64,000 nucleotides of DNA from Trebouxia sp. TZW2008 (GCA_002118135.1 BDIU01000091.1:62001-126000); one strand, 5' to 3'. Numbered from the stretch's first letter, positions 1-12,432 are shown. Notes: generated by a model not told the origin, from the letters alone. Made by a program: numbers and translations.

Positions 1-3000
1 GGTGGGGTATGGGATAGAGTCAAGGGTGAGGCGGGGGGTAGGGCGGGGTTGGGCATAGGGGTTGGGGCGGGTGAGGAGTGGGGCGGTGTCAGGAATGCTG
101 GCAGGTGCAGTGAGGTAGAAGCCTGGGCGGACAACAGGGTCCAAGGCTGTTTCCCAAGTGAAAGTGGAGTGTGCAATAGGGAGGGCGTCTGGGCCAAGGA
201 ATGGGTCACTGAAGACACTCTGGCAGAAGGGGACACCAAGTGGAAGGTAGGGGGCCTGGTGTGGCTGCAACATTGATGAGGTTTGCTCTCCAAAGTATGC
301 AATCCTGCGGGAAGAAAATGCTTCAGGTTAGCTGTCATTATCATGATGACCTTATTCATCTTGATGCCCTGAGCGAATGCAAAGAGCTTCATGGAAGTGC
401 AGTCAATAGCAGCATTGTGGGCACAACATGCGGGGCAAGAGACATCGCAGGAGTAGTTATGCGTAGAGCTTAGCCAAAGATTCAGTCAAAGCTGTCGCAT
501 GTCAGCAGCATGAGCATCAAATCTGATTTCAGCACTGAGATATGGCAGTTCCCGAGGACCCGGCCATGAAATATGCACTAGTAAATTTGTGCTAGGATGC
601 ACACCTTGGGCCAAAGAAGGGCAGCAGTGTGAACCCATCTACTGCCTCTGCAGGGGCGCTGTGCATCAGGACTCTAATGTTGACTTGACCATTCAGAACA
701 ATGATGCCATCCCCTGCAGTTGCCCAGAAGGTCAGTTCATCCATACTTGGCAGATACACTTGATTGGAGCGCATGCTGTTGTTTCATGCACAAGTAGTTG
801 TCACAGAGCCATGCAATATGTCTGACTATCACCAATTTGCATGTCGCGAATGCCAACTGACTCTTCTGCTATAGAACGCAAGGTCACTCAAAGAAGGATT
901 GAATTACACATTTTCACAGCATGCCATGAGCTCAGACTGCTCAAGTATACTTCTGCACATGCAACAGTGGCATTGATTTGAGCCATGCATGACACAACAG
1001 CATGCAAATTCAGCTGAGTATGGCAACTCACCTCTTGCAAGCAGAGCGACAAGCCTCACACTCCACTGCAAAGCAGTGTGGACTTTGCCACAGCTCAGCA
1101 TTAGGGCAGCTTCAGAGCCCACAGCTGCTGTGGGCATTCTATGCCACACCGCACACCAAGCACACAGCCATGTAATGCTGATGCACCCAGTCTTGGAGAT
1201 GATGGTAATGCGCACGGCCAGTGACGCAAAGCCCACAAGAACAGCACTGTTCAAGGCAGACATGATGGTGGCACTGAAGGCAATCTTTACTGTGAAGTAG
1301 CATTCTGGCTTGGCATCTGCCACAAAGGCAAGGGGAAGTGTGGAGTCAAAGCTTGAAGTTGATAGGCTTCCACTTGCCGAAGCTAGAATGCTGTGTCCAG
1401 GCACCAAAGCACCTGCTGCCTGTTGGGCTCCCTTCAGTGCTGAGATATATGAGTCACCAAGAGCAAGGCGCAGAGGGGAGTCCAAGATTGCGTTGATGTC
1501 CATGGCATTGAACTTGCTACAAGCGCTGATAGGGATGATGCTGTTGTGTCCCTCAGGTGCAGAGATGATTGCCAAGGGACTGTTCAAAGCATCTGAAGGG
1601 CGTTCAATGACATTCCTGGAGCCTGCTGCAACAAATGCTGCCCACTGGAGAGAATCACTGAAGGCGCTGCTAGAGACTGTGGTGATGGATCCCTTTGGTG
1701 CAGGGATTGCTGCCATTTGACTGACAGGGGTCATCAAATGCTGAATGTCGATCATTGCCTTGAGTTCTGCTGGGGTGTGCAGGGAAGTAGCCACTGCACA
1801 AAAGCAAAAAGCACTTTCAGTCAACGCAAAAAGGGTCATAAGCCAAGACTTGTTTCTGGTTTGCCATGTTTTACACAAAATCTGTGTGTCAAATAAAGTT
1901 GCATACACTAACTTATTGCATAATGTCACACAGAGCATACAATATGCCTCCACAGACAGCTGCACTACCATGTTGTCAGCTTCAACATGTGTCAAATCAA
2001 CTTTGTACTATGCCAGGTTGCTTTTTGTTGCGAACAAGCTGCATGACAGGCAATGCAACTTGTTGCTCTTTGCGCAGGTGACGAGCAATGCAACATGTTC
2101 CTGAATGGGCACACAAACAATCATTGCTGTTGATATCACAAGTGCTTACCAGGAGACATGTTGACATGGAAGGCCTGGTGACCCCTCTGCTTGACAAGCA
2201 CTGCAACTGTGGGGTTGACAACCAGCTCAGTAGTGACTGTAACCTCTGGTCTGGCAGGGACAACAGGGCGGTCGCCCTCATCGTGTGCTAAGAACCTGAC
2301 CAAGCCGAGGACACCCTCTTCTACAGTCTGAGGCAATGGCAGCTGGAAGGCCTTCAGGTATCCTAGGTAGAGCCTGGCCGACAGCTTGAGGGCTTGCAGG
2401 TGCCCGTACTGCTGGAAACCACCATTGTTGAAGGTACCCACCATCTCCAATAGCTGGTTGCGCAGTGGCCTCAGACTTGGCTGAAAGTGGCAAGGTATCC
2501 TCTTATCCATCTTCGACAAGATTGCAATGCTGCCTCTGTAGCCACAAGATACCAAGTTGATGCTCAGTGCAGATGCAAGAGCATTGTCATGTGTGCGAGA
2601 CATCTATCTGCAGGGCTTGCATGCTTGACTATTTCAGCAGGCAAGTGAGCCCACTGACAGGCTTGTTTGGTACACTCATGCTCATAGCAGCAAGATTCAC
2701 ATACATTGGTGAAGAATGCAAGACAACGTAGGGTTTGCTTGTTTGGCAAGGCAATGATCTCTGCATGGCAAGCTCAAAGTGCGTGCCTTAGTACAAGTGG
2801 CATACAGATGCATGTTTGTGCAGCGCTGCTTCCCACCGCCATGATGTGGTCTGCAGCAAAAGAGGGTAAGTCTGACAAACAGCACAGGCAGTAAGACTCA
2901 CGTTACTGGCCGGTACTCAAGGCCATCTGCCACTGCAGCCAGCACAGCCATTGCCATTGCGGCAGCTGTGCCTTGATGAGGTGCAGGCAGAATGTATGGC

Positions 3001-3747
3001 TCCTGAACAGCTCCACATACAATCAGTGTTGCCACATCCTTCCAGTTGGCGTCTCGTACAGCTTGCCCTTCTTTCATTGTCTTGAATCCTCCACACCTGG
3101 CTGTGAGGGAGATAGCCTGCAGAATTGAGAACATGCAGTTCAAGGGGAGTGCAGGCATGCCTGCTAAGTTTGATTAACCATCAATGAACACTGCAGCACA
3201 CCATGTTGGGAACGTCAAGTTGTCTGCATGAGCTATACCTTGCCATCAGCGGGACTTGGTGGCCAGTAGCATGGTGTGTTAGCCAGCTGCTTCAAGCTTG
3301 CCAGCTCTGCCTCGCTCACAAACCTGCAACCAAGAGCAAATTAAGTACATACTGCAAGCTCAGCATCTTTAATTCTGACAAAGCATCAATGCTGCACAGC
3401 CTGTCAGATATTCATGCATCAAGCACAAGCCCCTGTGGACAAAGTAGAATTACAGATGATAAAATTCAAGTGCGGGACGATCTTGGTGCAACTCACCTCA
3501 TGACTGGTGCCTTGACAGTGCTGTTAGGCACGCTTGAGGCGTTTACAAGCGATGCGCGTAAAACTTGCGCTGCCTCTGAAGCGACGTTCGCTGTGGAAGA
3601 GCTAGTCCTGGGCGCCTCGTTGTTGTTGACAACTCCTTGACCCAGGGGACCTTTTGAGCCCGTAGAAGCTCCTAATTGCACAGCTAGCGTAGCACGCTTC
3701 TGCTGCTTGGAATGCAGTTTCCTGGCACGTCTGTTCTTCTGTGCCAT
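1..3747 (-). CDS. Unrecognised protein, partial (3' part beyond window edge)
   Basis: I do not recognise the family. The model starts at the Met at 3747 and uses exons 3497-3747, 3239-3323, 2902-3116, 2150-2535, 1032-1793, 605-758 and 1-304. All phases match and the seven exons give 719 codons with no stop, still open at position 1. The N-terminus is very basic (MAQKNRRARKLHSKQQKR), followed by Ser/Ala/Asn-rich sequence. A 20-25 residue hydrophobic stretch (around SALNSAVLVGFASLAV) lies near residue 490 and could be a membrane segment. The visible C-terminal part is Pro-rich (PRPTPRLTLDSIPYPT). The acceptor of exon 6 (CAAG) is weak, and exon 5 could instead end at a donor near 1289, which would remove the hydrophobic stretch. 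No exon-junction arrays were seen here, unlike the neighbours. Function is unknown; the gene itself is well supported by phase agreement. Confidence 0.6.
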
Positions 3748-4784
3748 GATGACTGCTGCTCTGTATCAAAGGCAAAGCAAGTGCACGCCGGTGTGTGATG
3801 CTGTAAACAAGCTTTCTCAGGACCAGCTGGTCATACGTAGCAGCGTTAGCTATCAGCTGATTAGGCTGTCACAGTTGCAACCAAGCTGCTCTGCCAGTGC
3901 GCACGGAGGCATAGACCAAGTACTGGGCAAGCAAGCAGAAGGTTAATGTCAACATTTTTGAAAGTCACGCTTGGAGGGTTGACCGTGACGGCGTCAGACA
4001 AGGCTGACGCTAAATTTAGCACCGTAGAAACGCTGGTCAAGGCGGGTGGCGGCAGACGCGACGCTGTCTTGGCACGCCTTATGCCTGCAGCAGCTGCATA
4101 CAACACAATGAACGTTTCGAACTTCTAGTCCGGTGTCGACAATCGAAGTCAGCCATCACTTCTGTCAGATTGTAAGATCAAGTCACTGTAGTATGCAGTG
4201 TCAGGTGCCGCAAATTGCTGCGTAGCTTGGTTTCTGGTTTGCAATGCAGAGGCAAGCAGGGCTGCTAAGCCTGGAACACAGTCGCAAAGTAGATTTTGAT
4301 GCAATGTAGCGCTTGTACCACACACAGTGCCGCTACAGTGCTTCAGTTCATAGTGGACTGACATCGAAGCCTTCCTTGCCAACTTGTTCAGAGCAATGAA
4401 TTTGCTTGGGTCCAGACGTTGTCATTCATGATCTAAATGGACCCAACAAGTTGACAAAAGACAGCAAGGTAAAGTGTGCTGCACACTGTGCCTGTGTTCG
4501 CAGTCAAACCTTAAAAGCAACATGCTACTCGGAAAATGCCTTTGACACACTAACGACTATGGTCGCTATCTCCTACGCTACACACAACGACAGACTCCAG
4601 CAGCGCCTAAAGCTGCAGACATCGCATGTGGATCACATGCATTCACCAATGAAAGTCATGCTGATGGTACAAAGCAGAAGACAACATGTTGTCATGTTTC
4701 AAGCGCAACATGCTTGAAAGCGATGTCAGCGCTCCACACAGACATTGTGAAATCTGCAACGACATGCACATAGCATCAGCTTGC
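3748..4784. other. Intergenic region between gene 1 start and gene 2 end
   Basis: About 1 kb separates the start of gene 1 from the stop of gene 2, both on the minus strand. Part of it (about 3950-4140) is richer in CpG than the surroundings, as expected for the promoter of gene 1. A short open frame on each strand there has no splice or family support. No repeat or RNA gene was recognised. Confidence 0.4.
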
Positions 4785-7700
4785 TCATCGTATCAAGCCT
4801 TCACTCTCGGAGGGCTGTTGCAGTTCTCTGTAGTCAACTGCCTCTAGCCCTGTGCCTTGCCGCCTGCCAAACAAGAATGGCAATCTTTCTGCTACCATTT
4901 CTGGCCTTGTGTAGACTACAAAAGCCAGGGCTGCAGTGCACCCAGTGGCCACCAAACCAAGCATCACACCAATGATTACTGCGGTGTGCTTGGAAGACTT
5001 GCTGACACCTGCATGCAACAGAACAATGATCAGGTTGTAGCACGTGAGACAGGTGTGTGTGGCACAGTTCTTGTTTGAGACATAAAAGCTTTGCAGTAAT
5101 CACAAAAATGATTACATGTGCTGGCACAAGTGCTAGGTGTGTATAGTCCATGTTCTGTTTGTCGGGCCGGCTGATCATTGCCGTCACAACAAGAGCGTGT
5201 CATGTGCAAATGCTGATAGACTGCATTTGAGCAACCAGCAGTATGACAGAAATGCACAGTAGAATTGAGGCAGAGCCAGACTACAACGTGCATAGGTGAC
5301 ATCAAAGTCATGTTCTACATCAAAGCATCTCCATCCAATTACGGCAATCAGCATGCTGTCTTAGCTCTTTGGGTCAACAAGTATGCACAATGCTTGCTTG
5401 TGCAATGCCAGGTGCAGTCTGCATGACAAAGAGCATTTGTGCTTTGGTGCATAAGTCAAGGTCGATGGACCAAAAACACCTTTAGTTTGAATTGTTTTGC
5501 ATCATGGGCTAGGATGTGCTGTTGGCTCTGAAAGTCTGTGCACGCAAACTGAGCACGGTGTTTTCTTGACTTAGTGACACTCGCTATAATGACATTCTTG
5601 ATGTAACAACGATGAGAGCAGAAACCAAGCACTGCGTTCTGACTGCAGTGGTACTTCTGAGTAGTGACAACTTGATATACTTCTTGTCAGCAAATGCAGT
5701 CATTGCATCAAGAAATCACTGTATGTCACTGCAGCGTTGCGGCCTACCTGAGCCTCTGAGATATTGATCCTCAATGCTCTTCTCACCAGACATGTCAGCA
5801 GCATCTAGCAATGCCGCCTCGTCGGCAAACAGCCCATTAGTATGGCTGCCCAGCCACCCAAACATAGCCTGCATTGCGTTGACACATCAGCCAGATGTAC
5901 ATACAGCCTGTACCGCTGTTACGCATCAGCCTGCAACCCTTTGATTTACCTGCCGGACACTTCGAAAGATGAGCAAAAGCGGCTAGCATCCCTCATACGC
6001 TTTTCGACTAGTTGGTACCAACTGGTCTCAGAGCCTATTGCTTCTCTATGCAGCAAGCAGGGTCGTGCAAATTCACAAGCAAGCACGTACATAATGAAAC
6101 AATTTCATGGTTCAAATCGTTCCAGCCAAAAAGAAAGCATGTAAGTGACTATGGACAAGACCAAAATAAATGTAAATAAGCCTGTTAGAAATATGATGAT
6201 GCACCTTGCTGAATTGCAGCGCCATGAGCTCTTGAACTGCTTCAGCATCTGGATTGCTGTCACCAGCACACCATGTGGCATTCCTGGTGCAGTGTGTGGG
6301 CAGGGTGTCGCACTGGCCTGAGAACTCGTCATCGCTGCGGCTAGCATACAGGGAGCACAGAGGCTGCTCATACACGCTGCCAAAGACCTGGTTGCTGAAG
6401 CCCTCTGGTAGCTGCTGATCTGGCTGCAGCAACAACAAATAACTAAACAGACCAAGTGACCTTCCTGGTGCAGTGCATGGGCAGGTTGTCGCACCAGCCT
6501 GAGAGCTCGTCATCGCTGCGACGGGCTTACAGGGAGCACAGAGGCTGCTCATACACGCTGCCAAAGACCTGGTTGCCGAAGCCCTCTGGCAGCTGCTGGT
6601 TTGGCTGCAATGACAACAAGTAAGTTAGCAGACCATTTGGCATTCCTGGTGCAGTGTGTTGCCAGGCTGTCGCACTAGCCTGAGAAGTCATCAGTGTTGC
6701 GGAGGGCGTACAGGGATCACAGCGGGTGCTCATACATGCTGCCAAAGACCTGTTTGCTGAAACCCTCTGGGAACTGCTGAGTTGGCTGCCGCATCATGGC
6801 AAGCATTTGGCTTTAAGTGAATCTCAAGTGAAAACAGGTCCAGCTATCTGTAGATTTGAGAAACAAAGGGTCTGCACATCCACTATCAAGGGCCTGGGTG
6901 GTGAAGCCCTTTGACAGCTGGTCTGGCTGCAACAACAAAGAATTGGGCTTAACAAGTGTGGTGTGACCAGGCATTGAAGAGGGATCGAGAAGCAGGCTGG
7001 TACAGCAAGAATGTGCATGAATTGAATCATATCACAGCACGGAATCCAACATCAGGTTTCACCATGCATGTGCCGCCTATGACTTCAGTGCCAACGTCAG
7101 GGACCCAGCTATCATTTCTCACAGTTTAGACCTGCGTGACACAACGCATGCGCGCGTGTGAGGACATACAGTTTTGGGGCAACTGCAAGACTTGTGGAGA
7201 GTCGCAGAAGCAGGCCAAGTGAGTGTGCTGAGTCAGTATGTGTGCTCCTGCAACATGAATAACTGCTGCAGCATCCTGGCCATTGCATGCCTCAGATCAG
7301 ACGTGGTGTCCACATTGTTCCCTTAACAGTTTGTGTTGCTCTCAATTCTTGCTGCCATACTGCCAAAGGCGTTTTCAAGTTTGTCAGACAATGCTGTCAG
7401 GTCCTGCACCTGTTGCTTAGCAGAGCCTATAATGCAGCAAATGGGCAACAAATCTGCCATGATGGCTCTGCACGCTAGTAGGTGCACCAGACACACTTAA
7501 ACAAAAAGAATGACTGATGGACACGCACCAGCCCACCACTCATGGCTTTGTCTAGCAGGCTGCTCGGAGGTTGCTCTCTGCCACAGGCACATGATGACAC
7601 GTACATAAAGGGGTTGCTGACGAGCAACTCATCCTAACTCAAGTGTAGTGACAGAGCTAAGTAATACTTCTGTTAGTTGCAAGACTTACCAGTGCACCGC

Positions 7701-10700
7701 TCATGGCTTTGTCTAGAAGGCTGCCAAGGGTCTGCTCTCTCCCACAGGCACATGATGACATGTAAAGAAAGGGATTGCTGATGAGCAACTGATCCTACAA
7801 GTGTGGTGACAGAGCTAAGTAATACTTCTGTTGATTGCAAGACCTACCAGTGCACCGCTCATGGCTTTGTCTAGAAGGCTGCCAAGGGTCTGCTCTCTCC
7901 CACAGGCACATAATGGCACGTAAACAAAGGGATTACTGATGAGCAACTCATCCTACCTCAAGTGTAGTGACAGAGCTGAGTAATAGTTCTGTTAGTTGAA
8001 AGGCTTACCAGTGCATCGCTCATGGTTTTGTCTAGAAGGCTGCCAAGGGTCTGCTCCCTCCCACAGGCACATGATGACATGTAAACAAAGGGATTGCTGA
8101 TGAGAGACTCATCCTAACTCGAGTGTAGTGACAGAGCTACGTGATAGTTCTGTTAGTTGCCAGACTTAGCAGTGCAACGCTCATGGCTTTGTCTAGAAGG
8201 CTGCCACGTAAACAAAACGATTGCTGATGAGCAGCTCATCCTAACTCAAGTGTAGTGATAGAGCTGAGTGATAGTTATGTTAGTTGCAAGACTTACCAGT
8301 GCACCGCTCATGGCTTTGTCTAAAAGGCTGCCAAGGGTCTGATCTCTCCCACAGGCACATGTTGACATCACAGCCTCGCACATCTCCCGACACGGCAGCG
8401 CCATGCTTGACGCCTAAAAACCAGAAGGCAAATAAGCAAGGCTTGTCTGATTATGCAGCCGGTGCTTTTCTTTGCGCTCAGGTGTAAAAGCATTACCGAC
8501 GAGGAAACCGGCCATGCTGGAGGACTGAAACCCACAAAAGATCCCATCTGCGCTGCAAAGCTGTGCAAACATGCAGCAAATGCGGTCTGCTCAAAGTTGC
8601 CAATTTCTGCTCAGATTGACTTGTGGTGCAATGCATGTTGCAGCTAAGTATTGACGGCGGCTAGGGTGTGTATGAATGCTACAAATGCCTGCAACACCAA
8701 TGAGTGCACATGCATGTTTCACAATGGCAGAATGGTCAGCCCTGTTGACAAGTCAAAAGGGCGAACCAACAATAAAGGCAGCAAACACAGTGCTGGGAGC
8801 TTCTTCCTGAGTCTGTCTGTTGCCTGGTGCATGAGTAATTGTAACGGTAGATCAGTCAGCCCTGTGGCATTCAAGAAGTCAAGGAGAAGAAGGTAAAGCA
8901 GGCAGACCTCCAGTAAAGGCGGCAACACAGTGCTGAGAGCTTCTTCCTGAGTCTGTCCGGTCGCTTGTGCAGTGGCCACCTGTGCCACAGCAGGCAGAAG
9001 CAAACCCACCAGGTTCTGCTGATAGGTACCGCACTTGGGAATGGTTTGGGCACACCACTGCAACCCACACTTGTGCAGTTGTTACTGGAAAGCCTGGCAT
9101 ATGTCATTCAGTTCATGAAATACATGCTAGGCAGGCTCAGGGGGCCAGCTAGGTATGTAAAGGAGCAGTTGACTGTCTACAGTACACTGGTACATAGGGC
9201 AGAAGCAACCCCCCTAGGTCCTGCTGATCAGTGCTGCACTTCAGAAAGGTCTGTGCACACCACTGCATCACACTTTTGTGCAGTTGGTACAGACAAGTCT
9301 GGTACATTGTCACTCATTCCACTACGGCTCATGCTAGGGAGACTCAAGGGCCCCAGCTAGGTATGTAAAGGAGCAGTTTACTGTCTACAGTGTAATGATA
9401 CATTGGGCAGAAGCAACCCCACTAGGCCCTGCTGATAAGTGGCACATTTGGAAATGGTCTGTGCACACCAATGCATCACACGTTCATGCAGTTGTTACTC
9501 AAAAGTGTGGTATGTCGTCACTCATTCCAATGCGACACATGCTAGGAAGACTCAAGGGCCCCAGCTGGGTATTTATGTACAGAAGCAATTGACCGTCTAT
9601 AGTGTACTGATACATCGGGCAGAAGCAACCCCACTAGGTCCTGCTGACCAGTGCCACACTTGAAAATGGTTAGTGCACACCACTGCATCACGCTTTTGTG
9701 CGGTTGTTACTAAAAGTCTGGTATATTGTCACTCATTCCACTACGACACATGCTAGGGAGACTCAAGGGGCCCAGCTGGGTATTTATGTACAGAAGCAAT
9801 TGACTGTCTATAGTGTACTTGTACATCGAGCAGAAGCTACCCCACTAGGTCCTGCTGATCAGTGGCACACTTGGGAATGGTTTAGGCACACTACAGCCCA
9901 CATCAGCTGTTATGAGGCTGGCTGCGACAAGAGTGCCTTCACTGACACGAAGACTTACCACTCGCATGTTCTTGTCAGACAGTTGACTTCACAATCACCT
10001 GGCAGTGAGCATGACAGCATGATGACTTTGACAGCAAATGCCGTCCTGCTTCACAAACTGGAGCGTTGGAAAGGATGACGTGTCAATAAAGTTGTTCACA
10101 CAAGAAGTCACCATTATCTGATGATGAGTCTGTGTTTATAACAAAACGAGCCAATGTTAAGTCCAAAACAGACAAGATTTTGTAAGTACCACAGAATACA
10201 ATACCGTACAGCGCAGATATGCAGCAAGGTGCTCACCAGCTTCTTCAGGTTTTCAAAGCACTCAGGGCACGATCCTGCCAGGTTGCTCATGCCTCGTGAC
10301 TTCAGAAGGTCCTTCAACTCCTTGCCAGGGTCCAGGCTAACCTCTTGCAAGTCATCTGAGTAGTAGGCACAGTCCACCTGCCAAAAAGGGCAGATGCTAT
10401 TATTGCGCACAGATGTATGCTTGGACGCACGGTCTGTTGCATGATTGCCAAATTGCGAAAACATGCACACATGCCCGCCTTTGTTGAGTAATCCTTTGTT
10501 GAGTATTCTGAGTGATAGGCACAGTCCACCTGCCAAGCATGGCAGATGCTAATGACACAACACTTTCTTGTGGTATGTATAAGCTGGGTGAGAAAGACTT
10601 CACAACATGGGGCTTGTTTCTGCTCCTTCACCTACCTCTGTCACAACAACAGTCCACCTGACAAGCATGTCAAACGCTGACGACACTTCACAGAAGAGTT

Positions 10701-11828
10701 TAGTATTTTGACTGGAGATGCCTTGTAGATAACAATTTAACCCGTACAGACATTTTGTCTTTTCTTTTGCGTCACACATGGAATTCAGAACCAATAATTT
10801 AGCGGAACGGGTCTTGAGTAGTTTGGAGATATACACCACAAAAAAAAAGAGTTTCAGCATATACTTCTAGGTATGTGTGGCTTAAGTCCTATCTCGCCAG
10901 GCAGGCTTGTCTTGAGCGTCGCAATATGGACACCTGATGTTCAACTGTTGAAGGTCAGACAACTTGACTGGAGAGGACTGCATGAATTTGCAAACGCACC
11001 GCATTGTACCCTGAAAGTTGAGGTTGACATTGACAAACTCTGGCTGTGACATGTTTCACGTGCCAGAAACACTCAATTCTGGTCAAGTGCAGTCTACGCG
11101 GTTAGTGCATCTTGCAATTGAGGCTTGTTTCTGCACTGGCCTTTGCACACTATGTCCTGTAATGTGCCAATTTGACAGCGCAGCAATCATAAATCGCAAA
11201 ATGTAGCAAGAAAGCTCCTCTGCAAATGAGCTGTGCAAATCATGTACATGCTAGCATACCTGCAAATCATGTCCAGGGCAGGTCTGTGCAAATGGAGAAT
11301 TCGATGGCAGAGTCATGCATGACTCTGCACCTCCAAAGGGATTGCAAGCCTGCAGAAGCACTTTGTCAATGAGCCGTACACTCCTTGGTGCCAAGTAAAA
11401 TGGTCGCTAATGTCACTTGCAAAACCATACCAGATGCTTTTTCTCTTGCAGCGTAGCGCCTACTAACATCAAGAAAGCTTGTTGCTCCTGCACAGCACAA
11501 CTAATCCTGAGCAAGCTGACACCGTGCGTGGACAGTAGTACGCTGAGTTGATTCACCACAGGTACAAACCTCCACCGGCATGTTGCCAAGCAATGTGACA
11601 AATCCCACTGGGTCTTGTCTTGCGTATGTGCTGTAGTCACCGGCCCAGTCTAGGTCTGCAGCAGTGCGAGTGACAGAGTCGGTCAGCAGGCATGCTGCAA
11701 CATCGTTACGTCAGATCTGAATCCCAAGCTCGCGATTATGCATGCAACTCACTTTGCTGTGCGTTTGCGACCAAAGCCCACGACGCCAAGCAGATCAGTA
11801 CGCACGCGTGGTAAGCAGCATGCCGCAT
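4785..11828 (-). CDS. Frizzled-like cysteine-rich type I membrane protein
   Basis: Exons on the minus strand: 11753-11828, 11570-11694, 11260-11349, 10969-11010, 10237-10377, 8908-9057, 8497-8547, 8297-8413, 6205-6423, 5748-5868 and 4785-5008. They sum to 452 codons including the stop (451 aa), with every junction in phase. Exon 1 encodes a signal peptide (MRHAAYHACVLICLASWA, then an A-X-A-like site). The luminal part is Cys-rich. WCAQTIPKC followed by LPCREMCEAV and TCAC resembles the Frizzled/CRD pattern (C..hhP.C then PCR..CE). The last exon carries a hydrophobic span (IIGVMLGLVATGCTAALAFV) and a short charged tail, so the protein is likely a type I surface or endomembrane protein. The ligand is unknown. 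The 42-nt exon 4 uses a weak donor that abuts a LINE fragment. Four extra in-frame 105-nt exon-like units (7529-8113) could be included in some transcripts. The Frizzled assignment is by motif only. Confidence 0.6.
5570..5722. mobile_element. MITE-like element, diverged
   Basis: Contains GCGTTCTGACTGCAGTGGTA and an AAGAAATCACTGTA end shared with the family. The other end is decayed. It sits in an intron of gene 2, next to exon 5748-5868. Confidence 0.55.
6424..6935 (-). repeat. Tandem copies of the acceptor half of a gene 2 exon (about 180 bp, 3 copies)
   Basis: Upstream of the intact exon 6205-6423 lie two clear copies (exon parts ending near 6604 and 6785) and one decayed copy (near 6890-6935). 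Each carries the 3' splice site and roughly the first two thirds of the exon (PxQQLPEGF...NQVFGS). The copy ending at 6604 contains an in-frame TAA, and the next copy also has stops, so only the innermost exon is coding. Spacing is about 180 bp. Confidence 0.8.
7529..8296 (-). repeat. 160-bp tandem array carrying 105-nt exon-like units
   Basis: Downstream of exon 8297-8413, the 3' part of that exon and its donor are repeated with a period of 159-161 bp. Four units (8009-8113, 7848-7952, 7690-7794, 7529-7633) each hold a 35-codon open exon-like segment of exactly 105 nt. Each is bounded by AG and by GTAAGC, GTAGGT, GTAAGT or GTGCGT, in phase 0 at both ends. A fifth unit near 8169 is shortened and its donor has become CTAAGT. 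The units share ISNPF...CACGREQ and SLLDKAMS motifs. Pyrimidine tracts before the AGs are poor, so use as exons is possible but unproven. Confidence 0.8.
9058..9925 (-). repeat. Tandem copies of the acceptor half of the WCAQTIPKC exon (about 210 bp, 4 copies)
   Basis: The intact exon is 8908-9057. Upstream of it on the minus strand are four decayed copies of its 3' splice site and first 22-24 codons, near 9265, 9475, 9690 and 9895. In two copies the acceptor AG is kept; in one, GCAG has become GCAT. The plus-strand open frames seen across this array are a by-product of the repetition. Confidence 0.8.
10500..10670 (-). repeat. Partial copies of the acceptor of gene 2 exon 10237-10377
   Basis: The 3' splice junction GGCAG/GTGGACTG of exon 10237-10377 recurs near 10530 and, more weakly, near 10650 (TCAG/GTGGACTG). 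Both lie upstream of the exon, matching the pattern of acceptor-half duplications elsewhere in the gene. Confidence 0.55.
10855..10966 (-). mobile_element. LINE-type retrotransposon 3' end, truncated
   Basis: The minus strand shares a diverged but clear sequence block with the LINE 3' end at 58480-58745 (SDxxQLNI, DAQDKPAWRD, then a stop and a tail). It starts within a few bases of the 5' splice site of gene 2 exon 10969-11010, so the insertion abuts or replaces part of the original junction. Confidence 0.6.
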
Positions 11829-12432
11829 CTTGACCGGAAACGGGCGGCAAGCGCTCTGCTAGAAATGGATGACGAGCGTGGGTGCGCTTTGCGAGAAGCC
11901 CGTCGCAGATCGGTGCGCTGTGGCAGCTGCGTCCGACGTCCTTGCTGGTTGAACGACGTGACTAAGCCATAACGCTCATGCAAGTCCATAAGCCTGGGAA
12001 ATTTTGGCACGTGCATGGTCAGGCACTGACTGTTGGTAGAAACGTCGCTTGCTGAAGACTGCAGGACCTGCAGCACCTGGTGCAGAAAGACTGTTGGTCT
12101 CGCGCTTCGCAGATTAGAGTGGTCAACCAGAACTGTTACATCAAGAAGCTCGAAGTCAATGGGTTATGAAGTGCCATCATTGACATCACTTCATCAAATT
12201 CACGCAAAACCTGGTCACAGCCAACTCTATTTTTCACAGTTGAACCTCAGTCAAAACTCATCAGGTTGCTGGCTGCAAAAGAACGCCTGAGAGCCTGTAG
12301 CTAGAGCTGCCAACTTTACTCTTGGAGATGGACACGCCCTGAGCTGAAAGTGACACATTGCAGCGCTTGCTTTGCGTCACGGCAAACTTTACTCTATCAG
12401 ATAACACTGTCAATACCGTCAAATGAAGAGCT

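Noticed and set aside
3861..4106. 81-codon minus-strand frame resembling a transit peptide
   Set aside because: It has no in-phase donor linking it to gene 1, which has its own good start at 3747.
6112..6564. 150-codon minus-strand frame continuing past exon 6205-6423
   Set aside because: It joins the real exon to a frame-broken upstream copy and to intron sequence. The phase-0 splice sites at 6205 and 6423 are better supported.
7529..8370. Regularly spaced repeats resembling a CRISPR array
   Set aside because: The whole 160-bp unit is repeated, including exon sequence, with no unique spacers. The genome is eukaryotic.
8967..10078. Several plus-strand open frames of 65-131 codons sharing motifs
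   Set aside because: They are antisense to the acceptor-half array of gene 2. Their similarity reflects the repeats.
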